Assembly: GCF_030272615.1 (NCBI RefSeq)
Contig: NC_081412.1
Coordinates: 102,912,796-102,970,795 of the forward strand
From: Cryptomeria japonica
Taxonomy: Eukaryota; Streptophyta; Pinopsida; Cupressales; Cupressaceae
Reading direction: 5' to 3'
DNA length: 58,000 bases
A program made the position numbers and the translations under genes. This document shows positions 31,331 through 44,440 of this stretch, piece after piece (the stretch's first letter is position 1; every line of letters begins with the position of its first letter). The notes below the pieces were generated by a model that was not told where the DNA came from, made no database searches, and saw nothing but the letters and a program-made list of their open reading frames with translations.

Positions 31331-32724
31331 CAATTACATTATATTACAGTTCTTGCAACTACGGAGACATTTTATGTACAGTGTTAGGCAGGTAAAGGAA
31401 CAATTATGTATGAGTTAAAATCAAACTTGATCTCCACTGCTACATAATAACTTAAAAGCAGGCTCTAATTGTGTATCTATTGATATATGAAGCAGAGCAA
31501 TTGGTTAATAAGATCTGACCTAGTCTCTCACTAGGTGGGATTGCAATTCTGAAAATTCTCCAATGATAGAGAAATTTAACTCACTGAACTAAGGTTCAAG
31601 AGCTCTCTTTTGCCAAAGTGGTAGATTTCTTAACAAAATCTTATCAACATTTCCTCATCTACGATTCAATTTCACATGCTAATAAATTGTTATATATACT
31701 CAATGATTGTGTCATGCCGACACAGATCTAGTAGTGGTCAGTGATACTGAAAGTTTATGTTACTTCAAAGAACATGTAGAATGTGCCGTGCTACTTCTGT
31801 GTATTGGAAATGACATGAATCAATCAAATCCATCTTTCTCCAGCATTGCCGTGCATTTTCTATGCTCTATATGCATTTTTATAAAAGTATACTGTGATGA
31901 ATCGGAAAGTAATTAGAAATATTAAATTGATTATGCTTTCTACTCCCACAAGTATCATTCAGAACTGTCAAGATTCTTTTCTCTTATTTCATGAAAACAG
32001 AAATATTCACTAGCTACATCCTAAAATAAATATCAAGGCAGTAAATTTTATTATAATTGGAAAACTTTTCGGCAGACATTACTATCAAATCGTGCTTAGT
32101 GCTGTCCAAGTCAGATGATGCATGATATGTAAGGATAGGAAAAATGGTGCTTAGCTTACTATAAAATTTAGCATTATATAAAGGACAGGAAAAATGGCGC
32201 TTAGCTTACTTCGAGGAGTATGTTTTGCAAGATCTCAAACATGCAGCATCCTACAACTACTACAGATGTACAACAATTAAAACACTAAAACAAAGCTTAT
32301 CTTATGAAAAAAAGCTATTTTTTCTCTAAGAGATAAGCTGTAATTTCTTTGAAGGAAAAATCTATTCTTTTCTAAGTTTGCTGGTGGTTCTTCTCTGGAA
32401 GATATTATATATCTATGTCGTTTTGAAAGAAAATAAATTGTAATAGCAGCAGCTACGTGAAGATTATAATTTATTTCTTAGCAATACGAATACTGGTACT
32501 ATGTCCTATGGATGTTTCCTTGGCATATTGTCAAGGATTTATCATGTAAATTTGTATTTTCTCTATTATTCTATTTTACCTTTTCCACTATTTCTTCTTA
32601 TCTAATTTGTGCGGAAATATTATTTAAATCTATGGATTTATCTTTCTGATTCTGCAACAAGTGATCAGAGCAATTATTGTTTGCTACAATTGTGTTAGGA
32701 TGTGGTGTTTATTTTGTAGCATCA
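31331..32724. other. 3' flank of the allantoate deiminase gene, no gene seen
   Basis: AT-rich, no recognised coding sequence. A roughly 50-bp duplication around GGAAAAATGG(T/C)GCTTAGCTTACT lies at about 32135-32215. A 69-codon open frame at 31707-31916 has no recognisable product. Confidence 0.5.
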
Positions 32725-33060
32725 AATGGTGAAGGTTTCTAATGCAAGGTTTGACGTGGAAAAATTCAATGGGAAGAATAACTTTGAGTTGTGGAAGCTC
32801 AAGATACATGATTTGTTAGTGCAACAGGTATAGTGCAATGCATTGGTAGGCAAGTTAAAGAAACTTGCAAATATGACCGATGTGGAGTAGGAGGATCTCA
32901 ATACTAGAGCTCTTAGCACAATTCAGTTGTGTTTGGTAGATGATTTTCTTTTTAATATTGTTGGGAGAGGAAACAATAACAAGCTTATTGAGTAGAATGG
33001 AGTTTCTTTACATGACAAAATCCATGACAAACTAAATCTACTTGAAGAGGTAATTGTATA
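32725..33060 (+). pseudogene. Copia gag N-terminal fragment
   Basis: From 32725 the frame reads MVKVSNARFDVEKFNGKNN, FELWKLKIHDLLVQQ, then LVGKLKKLANMTDVE, a stop, and ALSTIQLCLVDDFLFNIVG. This is the start of a Copia gag (kFdG.NF..Wk..m...L, then A...I.l.l.d..l). The rest of gag and all of pol are missing. The text after 33060 (TGTTGTCATTGATG and beyond) resembles the start of a Copia LTR, so this may be a fusion of two fragments. Confidence 0.7.
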
Positions 33061-34029
33061 GTTTGTGAATGATAGTACAAAAATTGTATGTGTTGTCATT
33101 GATGTCAACTTGATGACCTATCATACTTGTATAGAGATGAATTGATATAGTCAAAGAAGTTGAGAAACGGTTAGAGAGAATAGCATGTTTGAGAGAGATG
33201 GTTTCACACAGATAGAGACATGGGATCAGTATGATTGAAGACAAGCAAGACAGTCTGGAAGACCAACAAATGTATTCATGACTTAGATGATAGAAAGACA
33301 ATCTGGAAGCATGGTATGTAAATGGTAACAGATAGTTGCACATTTTTTATGCTTTGGATGAAGAGTGCAATCACTTTGATTGGTTTCTACATGTTTCAAG
33401 GAGTTGGATGAATGACAATTGAGTCCTTGTTCACACTTGTATTGTTGAGAAAAATTTCCTAAGGCATAAACTGCATATTATCCTAGGTTAGTGACTTTGT
33501 ATTTTGGTCCACATTCTTCCCCGCCTTACAATGTTTGGCCTTGCGGTTCTAGAGTTAAGTTTGTCAATCACCAAGGAGGTTACTTCTAGGCTTTCATGTC
33601 TTAACATGATTGTTCTTTGGACTACATTGTAATAGAGTTATGTGTCTTTGAAGCTTACCAGAATGCTCTACATTCCTCCAAAGTGGTAGATATGGTTGAG
33701 CGGACTTGGGGATATGATCAAAGAGGTATAAGGGTTCTATCATGCAAGTTTCAGAAGATTTGGTGTCACACATTGCAATATCTTGTGTTGAAGCGTCACA
33801 GTCAGTTTGGGATGCTTTGTTTTCAATAGTTCAATGGGTTTCTCAACTTGCCAACTCATAATGATCAAATACTTCAGGAGATGATTGTAGGGATGTTGTT
33901 GATAGTCTACATTTCTCATATTTGGTCCACATGATGTTTTTGGTCTCTGAAGAGATGATGAAGAAGTTGAACCTAAAGAGGATTAACACCCAAACCTATA
34001 CCAAATTGCTTAGATACATGACAGCCATA
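33061..34029 (+). other. Unassigned retroelement debris
   Basis: Begins with an LTR-like TGTTGTCATTGATGTCAAC near 33092. An open frame at 33617-33829 was not recognised. It probably includes the gag part of gypsy 3, too decayed to read. Confidence 0.4.
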
Positions 34030-34372
34030 AAATCTTGGTAAGTGAACAATGCCTAGTCAGTTTCCACATTGGTTCATACAAGGATGAAGTGTTGTGTGAT
34101 ATCATACCAATGGATGCTTGTCATTTGTTGTTGGGGAGACCTTGGCAGTATGATAAAAGGGACATACATGATGGAAGGAAAGAATAATTACACCATAACC
34201 ATAAATAGGAAGAAGCATATCTTGATTCCTTTGGAAGAAGAACAAAATGAGGTATTATGTGGTAGTGCAAGGATTTGCTTGGTGGACAGGAGGAAGTTCC
34301 TAGATGGATTGAAGCATGAGAACACTTGTTTTGCACTCCTTCCTAAGAAATGCATTAGAAGGTGAAAGGAAG
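34030..34372 (+). pseudogene. Gypsy protease C-terminal fragment (gypsy 3)
   Basis: Reading in two frames gives KDEVLCDIIPMDACHLLLGRP, then QYDKRDIHDGRKN and YTITINRKKHILIPL. This is the segment following the aspartic protease active site in plant Gypsy chromoviruses (the H.LLGRPW block). The active-site DSG part upstream was not seen. It lies at the left end of the gypsy 3 pol relic; a separate insertion of about 0.8 kb separates it from the reverse transcriptase. Confidence 0.75.
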
Positions 34373-34439
34373 ATAAGGTGCAGAAAACGCTTCCTAACAC
34401 TAATCTAGTGGGGGAGATTCTACAAATTTTCTTTACAAA

Positions 34440-35220
34440 TATTCTATTACAGAAATAGAAACACATTCATAGAGAGATAATAAACATGCATAAAGATAAA
34501 CAATGATCACAAGATATATTGTGGGGACCCTTTCGGGTTAAAAACCCCTCACTCGAAAAGCACAGTACTTTGTATTCCAATAATCAAAATCTTACAATAC
34601 AATGCCAACACTTAGCTTCTTCAACAAAAGTCTACAACTACAACCCACAACCTAGATTAATTCCGGCAGCATAACACTTCACCTGCAAACATTACATATC
34701 TAACACTCCTCAAGACTACCTTTTATAGAGAAATACAACTCAAGAGGAAGCTTCTAGATGAAGCATCAAGATGGGGTCATGCATAACATTTGGCCGTATT
34801 TTTTGGCCACCAAAAGCATGCAAATGACACATGTACATCTCCAAATGACTCCCCATTCAAACCTCCTAAGTTGGGCACTCAAATTTACTAAAAGATGCTC
34901 TTACGCATCTTACAACTGTCATATCTTACTATACTTACAGTTGTAAGAGAATCCATCATAAATGATTAATTTTAGCTTATTCTCTTACAACTCATTATAA
35001 CCCTCTCCATGCAAAAGATATCTCCTACTAGTTGTCCATTTTGTCATACAATCTGTCATAGGCCGACACTTGTCAAGATCCTCACGTGGGATGCCTACCT
35101 CCACGTGCAACATATGTGTCATACAGTCATCGTCAAGTAGGATGCCACCAAGACTGTGGATCCCACTAGATGACTAGACATTTGTAGGCAATAAATAAAA
35201 ATAATAAATTAATAAATAAA
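34440..35220 (-). mobile_element. Insertion of about 0.8 kb between protease and reverse transcriptase of gypsy 3, possible solo LTR
   Basis: The stretch is unlike pol, AT-rich, and carries CTCTATAAAAGG (TATA box) on the - strand near 34725. It has the look of a solo LTR in reverse orientation. Its borders and target copy could not be fixed: candidate edges are TTCTACAAATTT near 34419 and AATTTGC near 35243. Confidence 0.4.
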
Positions 35221-35269
35221 TGCATAAGCCAATGTTAGAATTTGCAAAGGTTGAGACACCTTAATCCCA

Positions 35270-38045
35270 ATAGAAAGGATACCAAAAGCACTAGCATGAA
35301 AGGAGTGGAGGTAGCACAAAGAGAGGTTGCAGAGCTACTTGAAGAATACCAAGACATTGTGTCAAAAAATGTTCCAAAGGGACCAAAGGGATTGCCACCA
35401 ACCTAGAGTATCACCCATCACATAGAGCTTATACCATGAGCAATTTTTCCTAGATAGTACATCAAATGATGCCCACAAAGAATGCAAAGCTAAGCAGATA
35501 AATATATGAGTTATTGGAGAAGGAATTGATCCAAAAAAGCTTGAGCCCATGCACAATACCTATTGTCTTAGCGCCAAAGAAGGATGGAGAATGGAGGATG
35601 TGTACTGACTCAAGAGCCATCAACAAGATCACAATTAAGTACCAATTTCCTTTACCAAGATGGATGATGTAATGGACTCTTTGAGCTATGCAAGATACTT
35701 TACCAAAATTGACCTCAAGAGCAAATACCATCAAATTAAAATTTGGGAGGGTGATGAATGGAAGACTATTTTCAATATCAACGAAGGATTGTATGAGCGG
35801 CTAGTCATGCCTTTTGGACTCACTGATGTACCAAGCGTATTCATGCGGCTGATGAATGAAGTACTAAAGGATTTATTAGTTAAGTTTCTCATTGTTTATT
35901 TGGATGAAATTCTAATTTTTAGGAAGACAAAGAAAGAGAATATTTGGCATATCAAACAAAGTGTTCCAACGATTAAGGGAAGAGAAGTTGTTGATCAACA
36001 TCAAGAAATGCAGTTTCATGAAAATATAGATAGTTATATAGGATTTGTGATCTTTGTGGAAGGGTTGAAGATAGATCTAGAAATGAGAGCAATTGCGGAA
36101 TGGCCTACGTTGATGGATGTTGGAGAGGTAAGATCTTTTCATGGTTTGGCAAGATTTATACAGAGTGCAAAAAAAAAATTGAACTATTGAAACAAAAAGT
36201 GATTGAGCAATCAATATTGATCTTATTGGATTTCAACAAAGTCTTTCAAGTAGATTGTGATGTCAACAACAATGCTGTTGGTGCGGTCTTGAGCCAAGAG
36301 GGAAGACCAATTTCTTATTTCAGTGAGAAATTGAATGATACCCAAAGAAGGTATTCAATATATGGTCAAGAGTTCTGTGCTATAATTCAAGCTTTGAAGA
36401 AGTGGAAACACTATTTTCCACAAAAAGAATTTGTATTGTACACTAATCACAAAATACTTTAGTACATGAACAATCAAGGCAAGTGAACCCAAGGCGCATG
36501 TGGTAGGTAGAGCTCATGCAGAGTTACCTATTTGTCCTCAAGCACTGGAGTGGAAAATTAAATTGAGTTGTAGATGCACTAAGTAGAAGGACAAACTTGA
36601 TGTTGCAAATGAGGGTGATTGTAATGGGATTTGATGAGTTAAAACATTCGTATGAAGACGATCCTTACTTTGCGAAGGTACGAAATGCAAGTAAAGAATT
36701 GGTGATGATGGACAAAAGCAAGTGGTTGGACTACTTCATTCAGGATGACATGTTGTTCAAAGATTATCAACTATGTATTCTTAGGAGCTCAATGAGGGAG
36801 AATTTGATCAAAGAGAAACATTCCAAAGGGTTGGCAAGACATTTTGGGATTGACAAAAACTATAGCCTTGGTGAATGAAGGTTTCTTCTAGCCACAGATC
36901 TATAAGGATGTCTAGAAGTATGTTGAGGAGTGTTAGACTTTGTCAAGTGACTAAAGGGACTAGCCAGAATACCAGATTGTATAAAACTCTTCTGATTCTA
37001 AAAAGACCTTGGGAGAATAGCACTATGGACTTTATGTTTAGATTATCGAGGACTGAGGGGACATGACTTCATATTTGTAGTGGTGGATCAATTCTCTAAG
37101 ACGGCACACTTCATTCCCTGTAAAAAGACTCGTGGCATGGGATACTGAAGAGCATTGTCTCAAATTGGGATACCAAGTTTATTAGATACTTTTGGAGGAC
37201 ACAATGGAAGAAGATGCACATAGACTTAAAGCTCAGCTCGACATTTCACCCACAAACTGAGGCAGTAAACAGAAGCTTGGGGAACCTACTGAGATGCTTG
37301 GTAAGAGACAAAACTAGGAATTGGGACGTGGTCTTACCACAGGCAAAGCTCATGTATAAGAACCTAATGAACCAAAGTACTAGAAAGATGTCATTTGAGA
37401 TCGTTACTAAACTATATCCTAGGGGAGTGACCAAACTCTAGGACAACATACCACAAGATAAGAGGAGCAAGGAGGGAGATGAGTTTGCAAAGTATGTGAA
37501 TATTGTTCACAAGGAGGTCAAGCAACATCTGGAGATCATGAAAACTCATATGAGGAGCGAGTGGACGCGAAGCGGAGACAAAAGATTTTGAAGTTGGAGA
37601 TAAAGTCATGGTATATCTTCAAAAGGAGAAATTTTCAATTGGCACATATAATAAGTTGAAGATGAAGAATTTGAGTCTTGCAAGATCATTCAAAAGTTTG
37701 ATTCTAGAAATCCCTATGAAGTAGAGTTACTAGAAGGTGTGGACATTTCACCAATCTTCGACATTGCAAATCTCCATCCGTTTCATGAAGCATAGGATGA
37801 TGACACAAAATCATTACCTCAACAACAACTACCATAAGTACCACCATAATAGATCGATCAAATCTTGGATAGTTGAACCAAATGCAACACTTAGAATAAG
37901 GAGTATAAGGAAAATCAAGCCAAATGGGGGGAAAAGACAATGGAAGATGCCACTTGGGTCTTAGAGGAGGAACTAAATCAGTTTGGAGCACACCTAGTAG
38001 CGTACGAGGTGTACTTCTCAAATAATCTCAAGGGTCAGACGTAGG
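35270..38045 (+). pseudogene. Chromovirus (Ty3/Gypsy) pol: reverse transcriptase, RNase H, integrase, chromodomain, decayed (gypsy 3)
   Basis: Domains follow in canonical Gypsy order. Reverse transcriptase (35270-36000): [19 protein letters not shown], then YFTKIDLKSKYHQIKI, MPFGLTDVPSVFMRLMN, and catalytic YLDE in place of the usual YLDD. RNase H (36200-36470): FQVDCDVNNNAVGAVLSQ, GRPISYFSEKL and FVLYTNHKIL. Integrase (36640-37450): ARHFGIDK near 36836, WENSTMDFMFRLSRTEG near 37010, and STFHPQTEAVNRSLGNLL near 37240. Chromodomain-like end (37850-38020): QIDQILDS, then MEDATWVLEEEL. At least eight frame changes or stops interrupt it, so it is not functional. It is one of several Gypsy relics in the window. 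Confidence 0.9.
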
Positions 38046-38690
38046 AGCGTCCCAAGAGATCTCAAGTTGGACCTCAAGTTGAACCTAATGCTAAAAGTTT
38101 GTGGAGTCTTTCCAATCCTTGTGGAGCATATTGCAAGTCAAAAATAGGTCCGAACAACATTCAGATCAGTCCGCACAACATAAAGATTGGTTTGCACCTA
38201 TCCGCACCAATTTTTAGATCCTATCTAAGCACTCAGATCCATTACACACTTTACATCAATAATTGGACCTAGGAGGCCAATACATAACACTTCTAGAGTT
38301 GGGATTGGGTATTTAAGCACTTCAAGATTCATGGGAGATCATCAACAGTAGCTAGGAAGTGGTTAAGAATAAGCAATTAGAGGAAGGTAGATCCAAAAGA
38401 CTTTTGTTTGGTTATATATATGTAATAAGCCTATGGCAACTTGTGCGCTAGCATGTGGGGCTAATGGGCCAATGTAGTGAGCATTCGAAGGCTTGTGGGC
38501 TTGAAATACTTTTGCATTCAATAAAAAGTATGATCTTATTTGCATTCCATTCGTTGTTGTGTTTTGTGTGTGATGGGGGCTATAAGGCTAGACAATTCAT
38601 TTTACACCCTCCAACCTTGACTGCATCATGTTCCCTCATAACATTTGAAGAGGAATCAACTCCACCAAAGAGAAGATGAATTTCAAGTGA
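38046..38690 (+). repeat. Probable 3' LTR remnant of gypsy 3
   Basis: It follows the chromodomain end and contains a TATA-like GGTATTTAAG near 38308-38317 and a polyadenylation-like CAATAAAAAG near 38519. Its ends were not resolved. Confidence 0.4.
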
Positions 38691-41600
38691 ATAATGTCTT
38701 TCAAATCTAAAAAAGGAATTCTACAAACAAACCTATAATTGTCAAGTATTCATCCCAAGGAATTAGATTGGGAAGACCAATGTGAACCTCTTGTATCACT
38801 ACAATTTTGATATCTAAAAATATACAAGGATCAAGAATCAGATTTGATGACAATGCCCAAGTTCAAGTAACCAAAGTTTTTCTCAAAATAAAAGTTCACA
38901 CTAGGAGTGTAATGCCTGCCAAAACACCCTAGAGAAATAAACAAAAAATCTACTAGCAAAAAGGAGAATTTTTTTTCCCTTTAGATTAATCTTCATTAAA
39001 ACACAAACACTAACATCTAGAGTATAACACTACTACCATTAATCATCATTGCATCATTAACTATATAGATGAACATAAACATGAACCGTACTACGCAAGC
39101 GGAATATTCATTTATTCATTAAATTAACTCCATGATTAAACCATTCAATGCATAACCTTTCCCTAGGGTATCTCAACATCACTACTTGACATAAAATTGA
39201 CACACCATATAATCATTTAGAACACCATGATATAACATACAACCTATCCATTTACTTTCCATACAACTATATCAAATCATTAACACATAAGCATAATCTA
39301 ATCACATAACATGTCCTTTGATACTCTTAGAAACTACCAAATCAAATACTCCTAATATCCAACATTTCATTCACTATGAAAGCAACATACATAACATAAT
39401 CATTCTCTTTAATAAGACTAGAACATTCTTTAAACTTCATCACTAATCTCTAAGACAAGAAGTTACATTTCTTAAGTAACATAAACCATCACACCTAATG
39501 ATTTCCTTTACTGTAACCCGATTTATAATAGCAACTACTACTCTTTCAATTTAATTTCCCATAAGCTAATACATATACACATTCATCATGCAATTTCAAC
39601 ACAATATGATTGTACTAATACTTCTCTTCCTTTCACATAGAACTATAGTCTATCATTACACAATGGATATCCAAACCATCAATGAATATATAATGAGAAA
39701 TTTTCCCTAACTATTACATCATGTCCCTCTCACAATCACATCACCAATCATATGGAGATACATAACATGTGAATACATAATTTCTCTTACAATTACATAG
39801 CATCATGATACAAAGTCTTTTTTTCCATGAACATAGAAATCAGCTCCCATGAATAGACACATGAAAAATCCAAGAAACCAATCCATGCATGCTAGCATCC
39901 AAGAAGAATATCCCAATGGAAGAAGGCATCAAACCAACCGACCATGTGGAACCAAAAAGGAACCACCCCCCATGCTAGGAGATTACATAAGGTTCCAACT
40001 CACACTATAGACCTAGGCTGACACCTAACAACCAAAGGACTCAACATGACATCACAAGACACCATCAAGAATGTAACGATCAAATCACATCACGAATCAT
40101 AAGCATAGAAACCTCCAGAGGCAAATCAACAAGAAAATCATAAGGAGATAGGACTCACATGTAGGGAAGAGTGTCATCACATGCTATCAAAGGATATCCT
40201 AGAACTCAGTCTCGACATCCGTGATACACATGCGAAACTGTCTCAATTTTTGAGGAAATCAAGGGAGCTCGGTTTATCTGGTTATCAGACTTGCCACCTC
40301 ACTCTGGATGCACTAGCAATCCAACCATGAGATGGGAGGATGTACACACATTTCTTATCTTATTAAGATGATTTAATACTACCCAACCCACCTATGATTA
40401 ATTTATTATGTTATCACTTGATTATTACCACAAACCTCCAATGAGCTATCCAAATGGTCTACACCCCGACTCCACAACACAAGAAATCCTAGCAGTCCAT
40501 TCCTCAGGACCTCGACAGACTCATCGAAGCCCACTCTCCCTAACCATGCTCCTAGGCCTTAGGGTAACTCATGAGCACAAGGACATTACAATAGCAATCA
40601 TGAAGCTCAACATGGAATGCATCCAAAAGCCATATCACCACTGACACAACTGAACATAAATTATAGCCATCAACATACAACAAGAGCCACATATCAAGAA
40701 TCAAACAACAAGTTCACAATGCCCAAAATGCAACAATAGAATAAGCCTCAAGAAAAACATAAACACATGAACATGGGCAAAAACATGAATCCAATATCAT
40801 CACATAATCCTCTACAACGAGGCACATCATAACCTCTCGCTGGAGCTTCAATTAACCCTCCTCGACAACAAGGATCCACTCAACTTGTCGGAGCAACACA
40901 TCAAAACCTCAATGAACAAGCTCAAAACCATTTGCCAGAGCCCAAATGGATTCAATCATATCACAAATGAATGACACAGTGCCCAAAAAAATCAAACACA
41001 TCATATGCAAGCCTCTGGAGTTAAAACAAACCATAAAAACCAATCAAGAGGGGGTAAAACTATCATAACATGTACTGACTCCAGCTTAGCACTATTGTTC
41101 TCTGTTTTAGCGCTTTTATTCTTTGTTTTAGTGCTTTTGTATCAGAGAGCAAAATTCATGAAAACGGAAACACACAAGTTGCAGACTTGCCTAGAATTGA
41201 GCATAGACCTCAAAAGAGAATAAGTATAGCCTAGAAGACTCAAAGATCCAACTTACAATCGATACCAATCCTTGGTAATGTCATCAAATCCAAATACTTG
41301 AATATCTCAACTCCTACCGGAAACATCTTACACAAAAATGACCATAGACACAACCTCTTCCAAATTGATAAACACATGACATAAAGAGGACCTAAAATAA
41401 GGTTTACAAAGGAAAATAAAATCCAAATAAAACCCAAACAATACCATAAGACATTCACATGAAGATTATTGCAAGCAACCGAAATCCAACAACACCCATT
41501 TCCAGCAAGGTGCAAAACAAGATCCCCAAATCAAATAAAATCCTATAACAATCTAATATTTCAATCATGCTAGTAATATACAACCATCTCAAACCCAAAT

Positions 41601-43059
41601 CATCCCCACTACAATCTCTTACAAGCATAGGAAAGCAATATTTCCAAATCAAAAGTTGAGAATAGGAATTGAAGCCAACTTGGAAAAATCAAAGCAAAGA
41701 GTTGAAATCTGATGAAGAGTAACTCTAAAATTCCACAAGAATCCACAAGCAATCCAAATCCAAAGCCAAAGCAAGAAGTCTCCAAGAAATTCTGAGAAAT
41801 CTCCCAAAAATTCAACCGAAATCCAACCCCCATGAATGCATAGGAAGCTCAATACATTCCAAAAATCAACTCCAACAATCAACCAATCAAAATAATCCAA
41901 AAACTATACATTATACCCGCCCAAACATAAATTTGAGCCAAATTTTAAATAAACCTAGTATTTATCTACCTCCCACCAATCGGCTAATGAAATAAAAGTG
42001 CAGGTAGATAATATTAAAATAACCAAAAGGAGGGAGTAAAAGCTATCAATAAAGTAATAAAACAAAACCCCATAATTAAATAATAATCATGGATAATAAT
42101 AATATTTATCCATTCAGTAAAGCAATAAGCCTAGACATCAACATAAATTAAATATCAATTATTAAATAAATATAAACAATAATAAATCCAAAAGACACAA
42201 TTAAATAAATAAATTAAATAACATTAAACCCCAATAAATAAATAGATGAATAAAAAGATAATTAAGCAATAAATAAATATCAAAGAACCAATTAAATAAT
42301 TAATAATAATTAAATGATTAATAAACAATAAGTCAAATAAATCAATACTCAACTATAATAATTCTTACAAGTCAACATTACTAAATAGTACACACATATC
42401 ACCTGAAGAATATTGACAAAGGTCGAACAACAACTCAAGACCCTAACACCAACTTGTGTCGTGGCACAACAGACAAGGTATACAACTTAAACCTAGAGTG
42501 TGTGGGGGAAACTATGTCATCTCTGACAACTTGCCATTGGGATAAAGACACACTCAAACCTGTGAAGCCAGGTGGAGTCGATGTGTAGTACCTGCAACCT
42601 TGCATCAAACACTAAATACAACATATACAATATATATACATCATAATAAGCAGACGCGATAGATAATCACGACGACATATCATGCTCACTATGAGTGATA
42701 TGACATCCTCTCTATTCACAAATACACTTAGAAAACAATCACAACAAATCAAGCACTATCATAAACATCATCATATCCAAATTAATCATGATATAAAATT
42801 AGTACATCATAAGATATCATCAAATCACCATAAACAAATATAAACCATGCATATGAAATGAGCACATAAAGATCATCAAATAAGAGTCCATCATCATCCT
42901 CATGAAATCATAATGTCAAGTTCAAATATAACATGTCTATCAACAATAATGAAGCATCCAATCATAAGTAAACCCATAAACATCTATCATAATCATCTCA
43001 AATTAGTCTATGCTATAGCAATATAGTCTATCGATGGACAAAAAGAAAGATGAATCAGG
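38691..43059. other. 4.4 kb of AT-rich DNA with no recognised gene
   Basis: Base composition is strongly A-biased on the + strand, with long stretches of AATAAATAA type at 42000-42360. Open frames at 40408-40644, 41005-41223 and on the - strand at 41240-41900 show no recognisable product. Decayed repeats are the likely content. Confidence 0.4.
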
Positions 43060-44440
43060 GAGGGGCACTACAAGGAGTATGATTAACAACCAAAAAATCA
43101 AAGATGACATAATGTACACAGGTTTAAAAAAGGTGTATAATTGAGATGCATGATCAATCGTCCTCGTAGAAATTATCACTCTACTCTCCAAGTATTGAAC
43201 ATGATAATTGAATCAGGTGTGAATTCCATAGTCTTCCCTAGTCCACCATGGGCGATCTGGTAAATGGAAGTAAGATTTCTTGACAAATGAGGTACACGCA
43301 AAACATAATTGAAAGTTCCATCCCCAATATCAATGGATCTTTTTCCAGTTTCATTCATGTATGTATTGTTTCCCATCAATAGCATTACACAAGGATCAAA
43401 ATAAGAGAACACAAAATGTGAAGAATTCATATCGTGAGAAGCTCTAGAATCTAGGATCCAAGTCTCTAATCCAAGACCTATAGAAGCACAAAGCTTTACC
43501 TTTTAATTTACCCGCCCCAATAGTATGTACTTTTTCTTATTAGATTCTACTTGTTTTAAATTTTTAGGATGGGAAGAAGAAGTTGAATCAACCATTCAAG
43601 AAGGAAACTTGATTTTGTTGTTCTAAAGGAGATGATTTTGTTCATCAATATCCTTCTTTAACAAGAATGTTCTTCATGTCCATTCCTCTTGCAATATGCA
43701 CATGTAAGCTTCCCCTTTTAAAGAGAATTTAGAGTCTACTTTAAAAGTAGATGAAGATTGATATGCATCTTTTTGTTTATCTCCTTGGTTCTTTTGTTTC
43801 TTGTTTTTCTTAGTATTGCCTTGTTTTGTAGCCAAGGCATGACACTTGAAGATTTAATATCACCCATTTAAATCAATTTATTTTGCTCCTTTTGTGATCA
43901 ACAAAAAACTCATCTATAGAAGGCATATTAATTGATTTTCTTAAGGCTATTTTTGTTGCACGAAATGTAGAAACACCACAACATGATTCAAACCAAGTTT
44001 TGAAAGAATGCTTAAAATGACCTTTAAGTCATCCTCTTTAATTCCACATTGTTTTGATTACAATCTTATGGCATTTAACATAGTAAAAAAACTTGAATAG
44101 TGTCAAATTTGTAAGAGCTCAATTGTATGAGTTCATTCTCTAATGAATTGGATCTAAAATCATCTTGTTTACCAAAGAGAATGTTCAAAGTATTGCACAC
44201 TTCATTTGCTGATTTTGCAGACATAATATGAAAGCACAAATTAGGAGATACAACCATACATAAGGTGCCAAAACCTTCATCATATTTGTTAAACCTTTTA
44301 GGATTTTCTTCATTAGCTATAGGCTCCTTAACAATACCCATTGTTATTATATACACTTTTAAATTTATTTACTGAAGTTCCATTTCTTTTTTCTACTCAA
44401 AGTAATCATAAGGTGTAATTAGAATAACCATTTTATCCAT
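43060..44440 (-). pseudogene. Copia gag-protease fragment (element D), decayed
   Basis: On the - strand the gag begins MDKMVILITPYDYFE near 44438, then EGFGTLCMVVSPNL and KSANEVCNTLNILFGKQDD. A zinc knuckle CAYCKRNGHEEHSC (C-x2-C-x4-H-x4-C) is near 43660-43715. The protease follows at 43190-43440: YMNETGKRSIDIGDG and LRVPHLSRNLTSIYQ, the segment after the active site. A last trace, IDHASQLYTF, is near 43150. The integrase, reverse transcriptase and 3' LTR are missing, so this is the 5' part of a truncated element. Stops and frame changes are frequent. Its 5' LTR lies to the right at 46175. Confidence 0.8.
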
